DNA from: Heterotrichella gracilis
Taxonomy: Eukaryota; Sar; Xanthophyceae; Tribonematales; Xanthonemataceae
NCBI GenBank assembly: GCA_032358255.1
Contig: JAULBX010016083.1
Coordinates: 1 to 64,000, forward strand
DNA length: 64,000 bases
Direction: 5' to 3'
The notes under the pieces are model-generated. The model searched no databases. It was given only the letters and a program-made list of their open reading frames with translations, and was not told the DNA's origin. The position numbers were made by a program, and so were the translations under genes. Below are positions 11,195 through 22,680 of the stretch, one piece after another. Each line of letters begins with the position of its first letter. Positions within the stretch are counted from its first letter, which is position 1.

Positions 11195-14100
11195 ATGTTC
11201 GGGCAAGTGGGTGGGTTCCAACGGCCCAGGAAAGAGCGCAAAGTCACGTTTGTGTTCCCAAGGAGCGATGGTGAACAGGTACTGCTGGATAATCACCCCC
11301 TGCGCACCCGGCACACCCTGAGCCAAGGCTGTCTGCACCTGTACCTATATTCTGGGTACCTGTTTTGCACTGTAAGGTCCACACTGCTTGTCTGACGGGG
11401 TGCACAGGTGAATAATGTTGCAGATTTATATGCATGCATATTGCGCAGGGAAAACCTAGTTAGTTGCACCAATGCATGCACCAGGCCAGTTTGGCGTAAG
11501 CCTGTCACAACTTCTCTTATTCCAAGCGCACACATACACAGGCGGTGTGGGCTTTATGCCCCACCTGCCCCACTGATCCCTGTTCATGCCCTGTGCAGCA
11601 CTGCGCGGGGATCAACGCTCTGCAGCTGTCTCTCGATGGTACGCAGCTATTCAGCGGCTCCCGCGATGCGACTATTAAACAGTGCGTGCCCTTCTACCCC
11701 CCCTATCCCAGCACCACACCACACCGCAGCGCCCCCCTTGCACCTGCACCCGCCTACACCTGTTTCAAGCTTTCCACCCACCCTCACGGGGCATGAAGGC
11801 GAAGCTCAAGTGTCCCTCTCAAGCATGGCAGAAGATGTCGTGCCCTACGCAACCATGAACATGCATCCCTCGCCTATTCCCTTACTGCGCGCCATATGAC
11901 CCTCGCCCCCCTGCCGTAGGTGGGACCTTAGCAGCCCCGCCCCCGCCTGCACCCGCACCCTGTCTGGCCACACTGACTGGGTGAACAGCCTGGTGGCGTT
12001 GGATGGCGGCCTGGCCTCATGCTCCAACGACCATACGGTCAAGCTGTGGGGCGCAGGCACAGGTGCGGGTACTGAGGGGGGTGGGAGGAGGGGCGTGGAT
12101 GGTCCGGTGAATCGTCTGGTGAATTGCCTGTGCTGGAACGCTCGAGGAATCGTCTGTCTTTGAGCAGGGTGCAGTTGTACTACGCAACGCACTGTGCCAT
12201 TATTTCGTGTGGCGTTTGACGATTGCCCTGTCCCACACCGAACCCAGTCGTCTAATGTAACCCTTGCAAGGGTTTTGATAGTACAAATTGCTGTACCGGA
12301 GCGTGGCACGCCAACGCTGTGTTTTTGTACCCCCCCCTCGCACCCACCCACCCGAAACCTTAAACCCTACCTGCCCCAGGCGAGGAGCGCGCCACCCTAA
12401 ACACTAAACCCTAACCCTACCTGCTCCAGTGAGGAGCGCGCCACCCTAAACCCTAAACTCTAGACCCTACCTTGCCCAGGTGAGGAGCGCGCCACCCTGC
12501 TGCACCACAGCGACTACGTCATGGCGCTGGCTGCGGCACCCCAGCGGGGGCTGCTGGTGTCTGGGGGGCTGGGTGGTCAGCTGCTGTTCTGGGATGTCAA
12601 CCAGGCAACGGCGCTGAGGCCAAAGGTGGGGGTGAAAGTGGGGGTGAATGGTGGAAGTGGGTGGGTGTGGGTTATCACTTGGAGCAGCTGCATGCAAGCC
12701 TCATGGCATGTGTTCAAATTGAGCTTGGTACATGGCAGTGGCACACTGAGCTCATGTCATGGGTCACGTGCATCCTGCACCCCGTGTAAGCCCACTTCAG
12801 GAGGGAAAAGAAATATGTGCGCCTTTTTGCTTTGATTGGATAGCTATATGATTTCATTTTATTTAGAATAAAAGCCTTTGCGGCTGTGCACCACCCCTTT
12901 GCTCCCCCCCTCCTGCAGGGCAGCCAGTACACCCCCCTGCCTGCATCGGGGTACAAGGAGGAGAGCGTGTACTCGCTGGCTGTGCACCCGCATGGCACCC
13001 TGGTGGCTGCAGGCACCACCGCCACACTCATCCGCCTGTCTGACCCGCGCTCAGGGGCAAAGGTCATGAAGCTGAGGGGGCACACCGACATAGTGCGGTG
13101 AGGCATAAATTTATTCAACCCATTTTTTTTTTTAATACGTACTACCGATGAGGCCGAGGGGGTGCACGGACATAGTACGGTGAGCCAAACTGGTCATGTC
13201 ATCTCAGTAGATGATTTGTGAGATTTGTAATAATATCGAACTGAAGGGGGCACACAGACATAGTGATTGTGGATTGTGCGCATGCGGTAGCGCACACATG
13301 GCCCGGCATTGCACTAGGCCTGGCGTTGCACTAGGCTTGGCATTGCACACGACATCATGCTGCGCACTTGGCACAGAGAGCCATGCACTGCAGGCACACA
13401 CCGCACCATCATCATAACCACCTCAATCATTGCAAGCATCACACCCTGCATCACCATCACCACCATCATCACCCCCAACATTCCCCAAACCCTGTGCATG
13501 TGTCTTGATCTCTTGTGCATCTCCCCTGCAGTGCACTGCTGCTTAGCTCCGACGGCAGCCTGCTTCTGAGCGCCTCCTCCGACTCCACCATCCGCCTGTG
13601 GGACCTGGGCCAGCAGCGGTGCCTGCACACCTTTGCGGTGCACACAGACAGCGTGTGGGCGCTGAGCGCGTCAGACAGCCTGGGGGTGGTGTACAGCGGG
13701 GGAAGGGACAAGTGTGTGTACAGGTGGGTTGTGGCAGTGGCGGTGGCGGTGGAAGGGGTTAGGGGGGTTGTGGCAGGCTACACTATGTAATCAGGGCCTG
13801 CTGTGATCTGTGAAGCGGCCTGGGGGGGCATGCTGGTGGCCACCGCAACCCCATGGGGGGGTCGCACCATGTGGGCAAGTTGAGCTATCGACAGCTCTCG
13901 TTCTGGCTGCCTCACTGCATTGCAGTGCACTTGCTCCTGCGTCAGGCGGCAGTGGTGGTAGTGGCCGTGCAGCGCATGTGGGGTAGCAATGGGTGGCATG
14001 CCAACTGCATGAGGCACCCTAGTCTCACCCCACCCAAGTCTAACCCATTATTACAGCCATCAGTTGCTCCCCGCCCAACCCAGCGTGGACTTTGGCAGGT

Positions 14101-16879
14101 GAACCCTACCTCTGAACCATCCACTCACTACATGCAGGACGCAGCTGTCCACCCGCATCAGCGAGCTGCTGGTGTGTGAACAGGAGCCTGTGCGCAGCCT
14201 GGCGGTGAGCCCCGAGGGGGACAGCGTGTGGGTGGCAACAACCTCATCCACCCTAAACCGCTGGCAAATACCGCGGGAACTGCCGGCGCCGCCCGGGCCC
14301 CGCACGCCGCGCACACCCCGCACCCCGCGTGGCGCCGGTGGGGGTCTTCCTGGCGGGTGCTTCCATGCAGGGTCCTCGGTTGCTGTGCGGGCCAGGCAGG
14401 CGCTGGAAGGTGGTGAGTGTGGGGATGCTGGGTGGGTGGGTGGTGGTGGTGTGGCATGCATGCGGGGCACATCCGGGATGGCATGGTGGGGGAGCAGGCT
14501 GGCTGTGGATGCATTTGTACAAGGTCATGTGTAAGCTACATGTTTGTGTAACCATGTGCCAGTATGCACACTGTGTACGCAGCCATTTGGCGGTACGCTG
14601 GCCTGCCCTTATTGGACGCAGCACGCAACCCCCGCTGACCCTTACCACCGCTATTACCCCCGCCTACAGACCTTGAGCAGCACGTGCGGGACCAGTCGCC
14701 CTCCGCCACCATCCCCGGCCGCCCCGCCCTGGTGCAGCACCTTGTGTTGCCTGACCAGCGGCGGGTGCTGACGCGCGACGCAGAGGGGGCGGTGCAGCTG
14801 TGGGACGTGACGCTGGGCAGGGTGGTGCGGGAGTTTGGGCAGGCGGACTTCAACGCAGTGTCCCGGTCCCTGTTCCGGCCCCTGAGCGTCAAGACCTGGT
14901 TCTCTATGGACACGCGGCTGGGCTGCCTGTCGGGGCACCTGCAGGTAAAATATTTGCTGTAGTATGAAAATCAAGGAAAAATTACAGTCTGTTGTTTTCT
15001 GCTTTTTCTGTAAATGCAGATGTGCCACCTTGACTAGGTGCAGACATGCTCCTGCCTGTCTGCCTGTATGGCCACTGCCCCTGGAGGCCCTCGCCTCGTT
15101 AAATTACCCTAATTACCCTAATTGAACCCAACAACCTAAAACCAAGGCCCTTGCCGCTGAGGTGCACCCCCTCCCTTACCGTCACATCCCCTCTCCCCTC
15201 CCCAGACCCCCCGCTGCTTTGAGGCGGAGGTGTATGCCTCCGACCTGGGCCAGGTGGGTGCCCCGGAGGACCTCAAGTACAACTACGGGGCGCACATGAT
15301 CAAGGGGCTGTTTGAGGGATGGAAGGAGGGGTGGGTGGCGCGGCAGGAGCAGGAGCAGGGGGAGGGGGTGGGGGTGGGCGAGGGGGAAGGTCAGGCGCAT
15401 GCGCAGCAGCAACAGCAGCAGGCGCCAGCCAGGTACAGAGGCTGGGGAGTGAGGGGGTGTGGTTGGTGCAGACGTATGTGGACCCTGAACTTGTTGCTCC
15501 ATACAAGGCCAGCATTAACAACACGCTAGGGCAACATGGGCAACATTTGCATAACAGGAAACAAGCCCACCACAGCACCACCACCCTGCCCACCTGCCCC
15601 CCCCTCCCCACTTGCGCAGCCCCCCACCCGCCCCCGACCTCCCCTGCTTCAACTTCCGCCACGCCTCCCCTGCAACCACGGTCAGCTGCCAGCGCCTGGA
15701 CGGGCGCCCCTGGTCGCGGGCGGTATCGGAGCTGACTGGTGACGAGGCGGTGGGTGAGGTGGTGCCCCAGTGGGTGTCGGACTGCGTGCTTAAGTCGCGC
15801 TTCCCGCCCGGGGGCGACATGAAGTGCGCATTTGTGCTGCATCCTGTGGAGGTGAGGGGGGGCATAGGAGGGGGGCGGGGAGGGTGGTACCACGTGCGTG
15901 CACGTGCATGTGGTTGGGGCAAGTCAGCAGTTACAGATGCAATCATCAATGCATTTGCAACTTGTGTGGCAGTTCACATGCATGCCCCAGGTGAATCCAT
16001 CAATGCATCATCAATGCTTGATCATACACCAATAATGATGGCACATGTGGTGACTTCCATCTCAACCTGCATGGCACCCTGTGTGAGGCATGCGGGAAGT
16101 GCAAGTGGCAGTAGGTGTTATGTGGTGTGAAGTGATGTGGTGTGGTGTGGCGCGCAGGGCTCGGGGCTGCCTTCCCTGCTCCAGAGCCGCCTGAACGCGC
16201 CGCGCGTGCTGCGGATACACAAGGTGGTCACCTACGCAGTCACCAAGCTTGCGGACCAAAACATCCACCTGGAGCGCGCACCCGTGCACTGGGTGCCGCC
16301 TGCTGGTGTAGACGGGGAGGGGGCGGCGGAGGGGGGGGAGGCTATGCAGGTGGATGGGGAGGGCGCTGCCAACGGGGTTGAGGAGGCTGCGGTGGCTGAC
16401 AAGCCTGCGCTGGAGCTTCTGTGCAACGGCGCGGTGCGTGTTGCGTTGCATGTACCAATCACAAGGAGGTAGCATTTTGTTGAAAAAGGAATAAGTGGCA
16501 ACAATACTTTTCTTTTGTTCATGCACTGTGTTGGGTTGCTGTCTGGCAGGTTCCCCCACCTAGTGACGGCAAGCAGGTCCCCACGACTTGCCACCTGGCA
16601 TGGCATCCAGTGGGATGGTAGCTGACCATCGCAAATGCACAGCGTCCACCATTCATGAAAACATGTAAAGAAAGAAAGAGAGGAAACGCCCAGACAGCAG
16701 GAATCAGGCTTCTTTCTCACCTGAGTGGCCCCCTTCCCCTGCAGGCTGTCCCCTACGAGCTCAGCCTTGCTGCTGTGCGCCAGTACCTGTGGCGGCGGCC
16801 TGAGGACCTCATACTGCACTACCGCATACGGGACCCAGCACACCCTGCACCCACAGCCACTATCAACCCACCCACGTGA
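11195..16879 (+). CDS. WDR48: WD40 protein, WDR48/UAF1 (Bun107) orthologue
   Basis: Twelve exons: 11195-11278, 11599-11681, 11920-12062, 12480-12625, 12919-13097, 13532-13723, 14138-14412, 14670-14944, 15206-15432, 15620-15851, 16158-16433, 16745-16879; 748 residues. WDR48 family proteins bind and activate deubiquitinases of the USP1/12/46 group. Residues 30-320 form the WD40 propeller, with [33 protein letters not shown] and [20 protein letters not shown] matching the human protein block for block. The C-terminal third keeps the family's SUMO-like region: VPQWVSD, then LELLCNG and [13 protein letters not shown]. Algal additions are a Pro/Arg stretch ([10 protein letters not shown], about residue 325), an E/G/Q-rich low-complexity insert (about 500-530) and a [16 protein letters not shown] insert. 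Introns 3 and 5 contain tandem copies of the neighbouring exon ends. Confidence 0.92.
12367..12498 (+). repeat. Three tandem 50-bp copies of an acceptor junction with telomere-like heptamers
   Basis: Copies start at 12367, 12417 and 12467. Each reads CTACCTTGCCCAG (with variants) followed by GAGGAGCGCGCCACCCT, which is the exon 4 start of the WDR48 gene. The first two copies continue into CCCTAAACACTAAACCC-like sequence; only the third leads into exon 4 (12480). The first two keep an AG but are out of context. Confidence 0.85.
13074..13270 (+). repeat. Exon 5 donor end of WDR48 repeated twice more in intron 5
   Basis: The exon end GGGGGCACACCGACATAGTG with donor CGGTGAGG (13074-13103) recurs at about 13155-13186 (GGGGGTGCACGGACATAGTA, CGGTGAGC) and in truncated form at about 13245-13266 (GGGGGCACACAGACATAGTG, no donor). 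The copies decay with distance from the exon. The second still has a usable GTGAGC donor. Confidence 0.85.
13420..13482 (+). repeat. ATC/CAT-rich simple repeat in WDR48 intron 5
   Basis: Loose ATC and CACCAT triplet repeats lie just upstream of the exon 6 acceptor. They look like a noncoding microsatellite-derived tract. Confidence 0.6.
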
Positions 16880-17258
16880 GGACCGCATCAGGGCGCTAGG
16901 CGTACACCATCACCTGTGCACGTAGGCAACACCCTAGGGTGGGGCCAGTAGCTGGCCAGCAGGCACCGGAACCATCGGCCTTTCCGAAGATACGATATAT
17001 CAATGATTGCAGGACAGCGATACCATCAAAATTCATTAGGACGACTCAGACTAGGCAGCCGCTTGTAGATGTTCCAACAGCACAATGCGCTTCATGCCAT
17101 GCCATTGTTGGCGGCTCAACCATGGCATGTTGAACTTGCAAGTTAAATCGCTGTGGTAATTACATGCCATCGATCGGCATCATGATGTAACATCAGTACT
17201 TTTCTGATACCTGACGTCTGACTGACACATTCAAGACGTCACAAGATCACCCAATTGC
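16880..17258. other. 3' region of WDR48, no gene
   Basis: No exon recognised. A TGTAA polyadenylation candidate lies near 17185 (GATGTAACATC). Confidence 0.4.
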
Positions 17259-17747
17259 ATGCCATTAATAATCATTGACAAAAACCGGATAAGCCGTTGC
17301 AGCATAGCCGATATCGGTGGCGGCCAACTCGAGTCACCAAGACCCGGTCCTGCCAGGCCCAATGTGCCTGCTGGTACTTTCCCCCCACTGGTGCGGCTTT
17401 TGCATAGCAGCAGCCAGCTGTGCCAGGATCAGGCTGCAATTCTGCTTGCCGCTAGTACTATAATAGTGGGGGGCTCTGGTGAGCACACGGAGGCAGTGGC
17501 GACTGCTGGCGCTATCCCCTCATTGGTTTGCCTTTTGGAGGACACTATTGATACATTGGGAGAAGGGTACGTATACGCTATCAAGGCACTGAGATCCATC
17601 ATTAGCCAATCACCTTACTATGAGGACGCCGCCTTGGCAGCAATCCTTGACGTTTATGGAGAGTTGGAGGGTATGCCCCTGTTTTCTGTACTTGGATTGT
17701 CACCTGCGGGTCCATTTCTTACTTGCTTTGTTTCTTCCCCTGTTTGA
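17259..17747 (+). CDS. Armadillo-repeat protein fragment
   Basis: This is an open frame of 162 codons from an ATG. Residues 37-65 and 78-115 have the spacing of armadillo repeats: FPPLVRLLHSSSQLCQDQAA, then TAGAIPSLVCLLEDT followed by a helix ALRSIISQ. Only about one and a half to two repeats are present, far fewer than importin-alpha or Vac8-type proteins. The frame decays into non-ARM sequence after about residue 140; a possible GTATGC donor lies just upstream of that point. No clear upstream or downstream ARM exons were found. It is either a short gene, a fragment of a larger ARM family member left by duplication, or a pseudogene. Confidence 0.45.
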   Translation: MPLIIIDKNRISRCSIADIGGGQLESPRPGPARPNVPAGTFPPLVRLLHSSSQLCQDQAAILLAASTIIVGGSGEHTEAVATAGAIPSLVCLLEDTIDTLGEGYVYAIKALRSIISQSPYYEDAALAAILDVYGELEGMPLFSVLGLSPAGPFLTCFVSSPV

Positions 17748-18604
17748 TCTGCTTTCTATAAAGTGCTCGCAGAAAGTGATATTTAATAAATTATCTACTA
17801 TCCAGGGTTAATAAGCCCCGGCGTTGAAGCACAGCTGGATACACACCCAATGCGCGCAAACAGCGGTCAGATTAATGAGCGACCGCCAGTCATAAAAAGT
17901 AGTATAGTATCAAACAGCTGATAAACAACCGCCTGGCCGCCATTGGTAAACAACTATGCAATCTGCGGCAACGAAGGTGTAGCATGTATGTGGCATGCAT
18001 TGGCATGCATGACATTCGGGTGGGACAACGTACCCAAGCGCGAGACACCGTCTCCAAGGACAACTACTGACTACAATTTCGCGGTAGAAAGCTGCCTAGG
18101 TGTGCTTGTGTAGGCATTTCTGTCACGTTGAAGCAATGGTCGCCCATGGCTTGACTACCTGTCCCTCGACCCTCCCCTGCCAGCTACCTGGGTGCTGCAG
18201 ACATGTTAACGTGATGTTTTTCCCCTTCCTTCCCCCTGCCTTTTGGGCTGGCAACAAGCTTGCTGGTGACATATAAGCGCCGCAACCTCTGCGCCTTCCA
18301 AAAAACTCGCGGTCGTTGTTGCTGAACCAGCTGCTCACAGTGCCTCTGTGCTGCGCACCGTCCCCACCTTTGGCTGTGCTTCCACCCCACCGACCCTGAG
18401 TTACAACCCACTCATCCGTGAACACCCAACGAGAGCAATACATCACTGAGCAGTAGGACATTGGTGTCTAAGGAGGAGACAGCAGTTTTTGCCTTTACAG
18501 ACTTCCCCTAGCACACAAGCTGTGTGTGTACGAACTTGTGTATACCCTGTTGCCACCAACGGGGCTGTGTTGGTGTTTTCCACCATCAGCAACAACAGAA
18601 CACG
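17748..18604. other. Intergenic, no gene supported
   Basis: Nothing coding is recognised. The last part should contain the promoter and 5' leader of the gene starting at 18605. Confidence 0.4.
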
Positions 18605-20313
18605 ATGCCTTTCGGGCTGCTGGGTAGACGCAGTGGGCTGCTTTCTCCTAGCCACTCCACCAGCGCTCCTGCGGGACCAGATACCAGGTAAACCTTTCAG
18701 CGTAATCTGCTCTGCTTCTTTGCGTTGAGTTCAGGTTAGCTGCACCTGTCTTCCAATGTGGGGGCCCACTTGCGTGCTTGCCAGTCCAGCACCTCTATGA
18801 AAAAATACAACGCCGTGCTTCTTCAACAGCCCGTGGTTCCTCACCTTTACTTCTCCACTGCAGGACCCAAGCTGGCCATGGCGGACCCAACCAGCCCAGG
18901 GAAGGGTTAGTGGTAGCCAGCGCCACCTCATCCGTCCCACTTCCAAGTGGGTCAGGACCAATGGGCTTGAACAGCTCCAACCCATCGCCAGGCGCTGCGC
19001 CTCGGTTCCTTTTGGTGAGCTGCTCGTTGTGTTGCTGGGTGCAATGCATGCATATATGCGTGCATGCTAACTGTCATATGCATGCATCGCCCAGCACAGC
19101 TTGTCACAGTCCACCAAGCTGCAAACAGAGAAAGCTTGTGGGTATATTGTCCACACTTCACTGCGCTTGAACCGATACTGTAACACTGTATACAGTGTTG
19201 CCACCTTTTGCTAGTCTAGTTACTACCAACTTGTTTAGACTGGTTTGGAGGTTTGAAGTTCTGTTACGTTCTTGACTGCGTTGCTTTATACTCCTGCTGC
19301 TATCGACTGTTTGTAACACTGCAAAGCATTTGCCTGTGCAGACGGTAGTGCCGCAGGGCAACGTTGTAACACAGGGTGTGGTGGCTTTGCAGGGAGCAAC
19401 AAGGCTGGCCAGCTTCAAGCGCAGCTTCTCATCCCTGCGAACCATTGGCTCCACCGCCCTGCGCTCCCTGGGACGCATTGCAGGGGCTTCACCAGGCAGG
19501 ACATACAGCCTGGAGACACCCATCAGCAGCCAAGAGAGGATACTGGCCAGCTGGGACCAGCGGTGGTATGGCGGCGGCTCGAACCAGCACCACCACCACA
19601 GCCTGGTGGACCAGGAAGGTAAGGGGGATGGTGGAAACCTACACTACTGCCAGTCTCTTGCTACTTAGCTATCTCCCTTTGCTAAATTCCCGCCTGCCCT
19701 TGTCTTGCTAATTAGTTGTAACTCCCACTCAGCGTACACCTGTTCAAGGACAGGGTGCGCAGTGATTGCAATGCTCTGCTTGCTGAATCATTTGCTGTCC
19801 CACACAGGTGCAGAGCCTGCTTTCCCAGCTCGTCTGGCGTCCTCTACACAAACTGCTGCCTCCTCTCCCGTGGCCATCCCAAGCCCCATCACCCCCAACA
19901 GCCCCTCCAGCTCGCTATCCACATCAACGCAGTTTGCCGTCAGTGATGTGGGCCCCAATGGGGAGCCCATGCGCAAGCCACCCATCCCAGCGGCTTCCCC
20001 ATCAGCGTCTTCAACCCCGAGTACCCCAAGCCTCCTTGCTGACCAAGCTGCATCACATGATGAGCGCAGGGGGTCGAGCATCCTGGCATCCGCGCACAGG
20101 CCTAGGCAGTCAATGTCCCCTCCCACACGCGTCAGGCCCGAAGAAGTCGCCCCCTTGAGAGTGTACACGTGGCCCGCTGGACCACTGGCACCACTGCAGA
20201 AGCAGCCAAGCAACGTCATCCACCTGACTGTGCGCTGCTACGACAGCGAGGCCGCGCCCGCTCCCACCTCCCGCCGCAACACCAAGGAGGAGCAGGAGTA
20301 CATGCTGGCATGA
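18605..20313 (+). CDS. Uncharacterised Ser/Pro-rich protein
   Basis: Four exons: 18605-18687, 18864-19014, 19342-19618 and 19808-20313, in frame to 338 residues. The start (MPFGLLGRRSGLLSPSHS) is the only ATG joining cleanly to exon 2. The middle of exon 3 is the most protein-like part: an aromatic/basic segment ATRLASFKRSFSSLRTIG, then ERILASWDQRWYGGG followed by a His run. Most of the rest is Ser, Pro, Thr and Ala-rich and probably disordered, with a final ordered-looking stretch NVIHLTVRCYDSE. No catalytic motif, membrane segment or targeting peptide is clear. I do not recognise the family. Clean splice sites with matching phases support a real gene. Confidence 0.6.
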
Positions 20314-22680
20314 TGGACCCAGCCTAGCACTAGCCCTAGAGGCCTATGGTGATGAGGCGAGTTTGTACAAGTTTGCGCACACCCCTTGTCCACCAGAGAG
20401 GTCACGTTCAGCGTCACCTCGACCCCTCTGCTGTGCCTTCTCTGATCAGCAGCCACCTATACGCAGCAGACGTGAGGCACCTCAATATTGGTATAATTGG
20501 GGTCACGCAGCTTTGTGTAGCCTGAAGGCTTATATAATAGATGAAGGAGGGGGGTTGCTAAGGTCTCTGGTGGCCTGACTGCAGGTGCACAATATACCGT
20601 ACAATTGCTTTAGCCCCGCAGCAACTGACCTACATCATTCTTCTAATTTATCTCGCCTAGGTTGCTTGACACTCCATTTCTTGCAAGCTGGATTGGGCTT
20701 GATGACGTGACCAAGTTTTGACATGACAATTTCAAATGTACCTTGCAAGCAGCAGTCCATTCAAATGAACCATGTTTGGAACACATGAACAAATTCCGAT
20801 GTATCCTAAAGCAGTCTATTCAAATGTACCATATGTGGAAATGTACCAAGTGTTACCAGCCTTCATTTTCATAATTCATTCATACATGACAGGCGGTTGT
20901 AGGGTACATGTTTTTTGACAGTGTTCGCCACACTGGTTTCCGTTTCATGAAACAGCCCAATTTCACCCCACTTTTCCTTGCATCAAATAGTACGTGATAT
21001 GGCTTTGTGGCCCACAATTTGCAAGGCAAGAGGGGTATAGTTGCAGCCAGCAGCCCCTCCTATGGTCGTTTCTACTTTCCTATGACCAAATTTTCTACTG
21101 GTTGCTCAGATAAATACTGGATACATGTTGTGGTGTATTACCACTTGCTCCTGACGAAACAGACCTCGCCTAGCTGACAAACCAGAACTCGACTGTTTTC
21201 TTGTGTGTGGATAGAACCCATTCTTGTTGCACAATGCGATGAAGGTGATTACTGCTGGATTACATGAACACGCATGGTCGGGGACGGCACCCCCGCACCA
21301 AATGCCCTTGCCCAACTTCCTGTAACCATAGCCGTTGCCAAGCTTCCCTTGGGCCCCCTAAACCGTAAACCCTAAACAGGCCAGCTTCTTGTAACCACCG
21401 CAAGGGGTGTGGCGCCAGCACTGCGCAGCATTGAGTGATTTGGGGTTTAGGGTTAGGGGTGGCCATTGGCAAAACCAGGTGCCCAGTGGCCACCACGCAT
21501 CACGGGGGCTATTGTCGACAAGGGATCTAGATTTGTAATTATATACATTTTATTTATTTATTTATGTTGATGGCGGCCTGTGTTGGACTTGCTGGTGAGT
21601 GACTCTGATGCATCATGGGTGTGGGGTGCATCCCTCGCGGGGCACACGGTGGTCGACTGACATATGTATGCAATCTGCCCCAGGGTTTGGGCCGCACAAA
21701 ATTACTTACAGCGCTCAGCCAGGTGACCTAGGCGGCCTCAGAAACTCACGGCGGCACACTACACGCAAGCAATGCTTGATTGAGGCGGGCAGCAACCAGT
21801 GGAATACGGCGTGGGTACCAAGGGCATAGTATTCACTGGTACGAAGTCTCAGATCCTGATAGAGCGCCAAAGTGACATCATGATGCAGCTGAATCAGAAG
21901 CCTACCAGGTCCTGTCACTGACCCAAACGCAGGCACTGTGCCGCAACGGCTCATTGACAGTGAGATATTATATCTGCAGGCCTGAACTTCATGCTCTGAG
22001 AGCATGGGAAAGCACTAAATCTACCAAGTGCTTTCTGGCAATAAAAATTTCTACCGGTGATGCCTCAGTGCGCCCAGCTAACATGCAAACTACACTGAGT
22101 ACATCCGTAACCGCTGCACTGCAATTTGAAAAAAGAATAGAAATAATACGTAATTATTCTAAAAGAATTTGGCACGGCATAGCTGCCCTGTGAGCAACAA
22201 GGTCCCCTCGCATTTTCCAAAATGTAGTTGTTGTATTTTGACCCAAACACATGTGTACAACTATCGCATAACCTAGGTACTCAGGCCTATCAAAATTGCC
22301 CTACATTAATAATTCCCTCAGCGCAGGAGAGCAGTGACGTTGGCCTTTATTTTTGGCCTGGCAAAAGGCCAAAAGGCACTTCGAATTGTTGGTTTCACTC
22401 AAGTTTCAGACCATGAAACACCCCCCTCTAGCGACTGGTACTATTGAGCAATTCAGCAACAAGAAAGTGACATCCTGACAATACGCTGACGCACAGCTTC
22501 CACAAGGATCCAGCACGCACCACAGCATTCCCATTATGGTGCTGCCCTTCCCCCGCACCGAATGGCCCATGCTCAAGCCGCAGTTTGACTATGCGATGCG
22601 CCCCACACCGCGGCGCGCTGGCTGCAAACACCACACCTGGCTCCCAAGGTGTGATGAGGTGGCGAAGTGGGCTACAGCCA
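20314..22680. other. 2.4-kb AT-richer intergenic region, no gene supported
   Basis: Short unrelated frames only. It contains imperfect direct repeats of TCAAATGTACC (about 20730-20850) and two telomere-like tracts in opposite orientation, CCCTAAAC-type near 21356-21380 and GTTTAGGG-type near 21437-21457. No transposon protein or terminal repeat seen. Confidence 0.45.
21356..21457. repeat. Facing telomere-like tracts
   Basis: CCCTAAACCGTAAACCC and GGGGTTTAGGGTTAGGGG lie about 60 bp apart in inverted orientation, like two short interstitial telomeric blocks meeting head to head. Only two to three heptamers each, with substitutions. Confidence 0.6.

Noticed and set aside
20314-22680. Transposon or virus-derived element in the gene-poor region
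   Set aside because: No reverse transcriptase, integrase, transposase or capsid-like frame and no long terminal or inverted repeats could be found.
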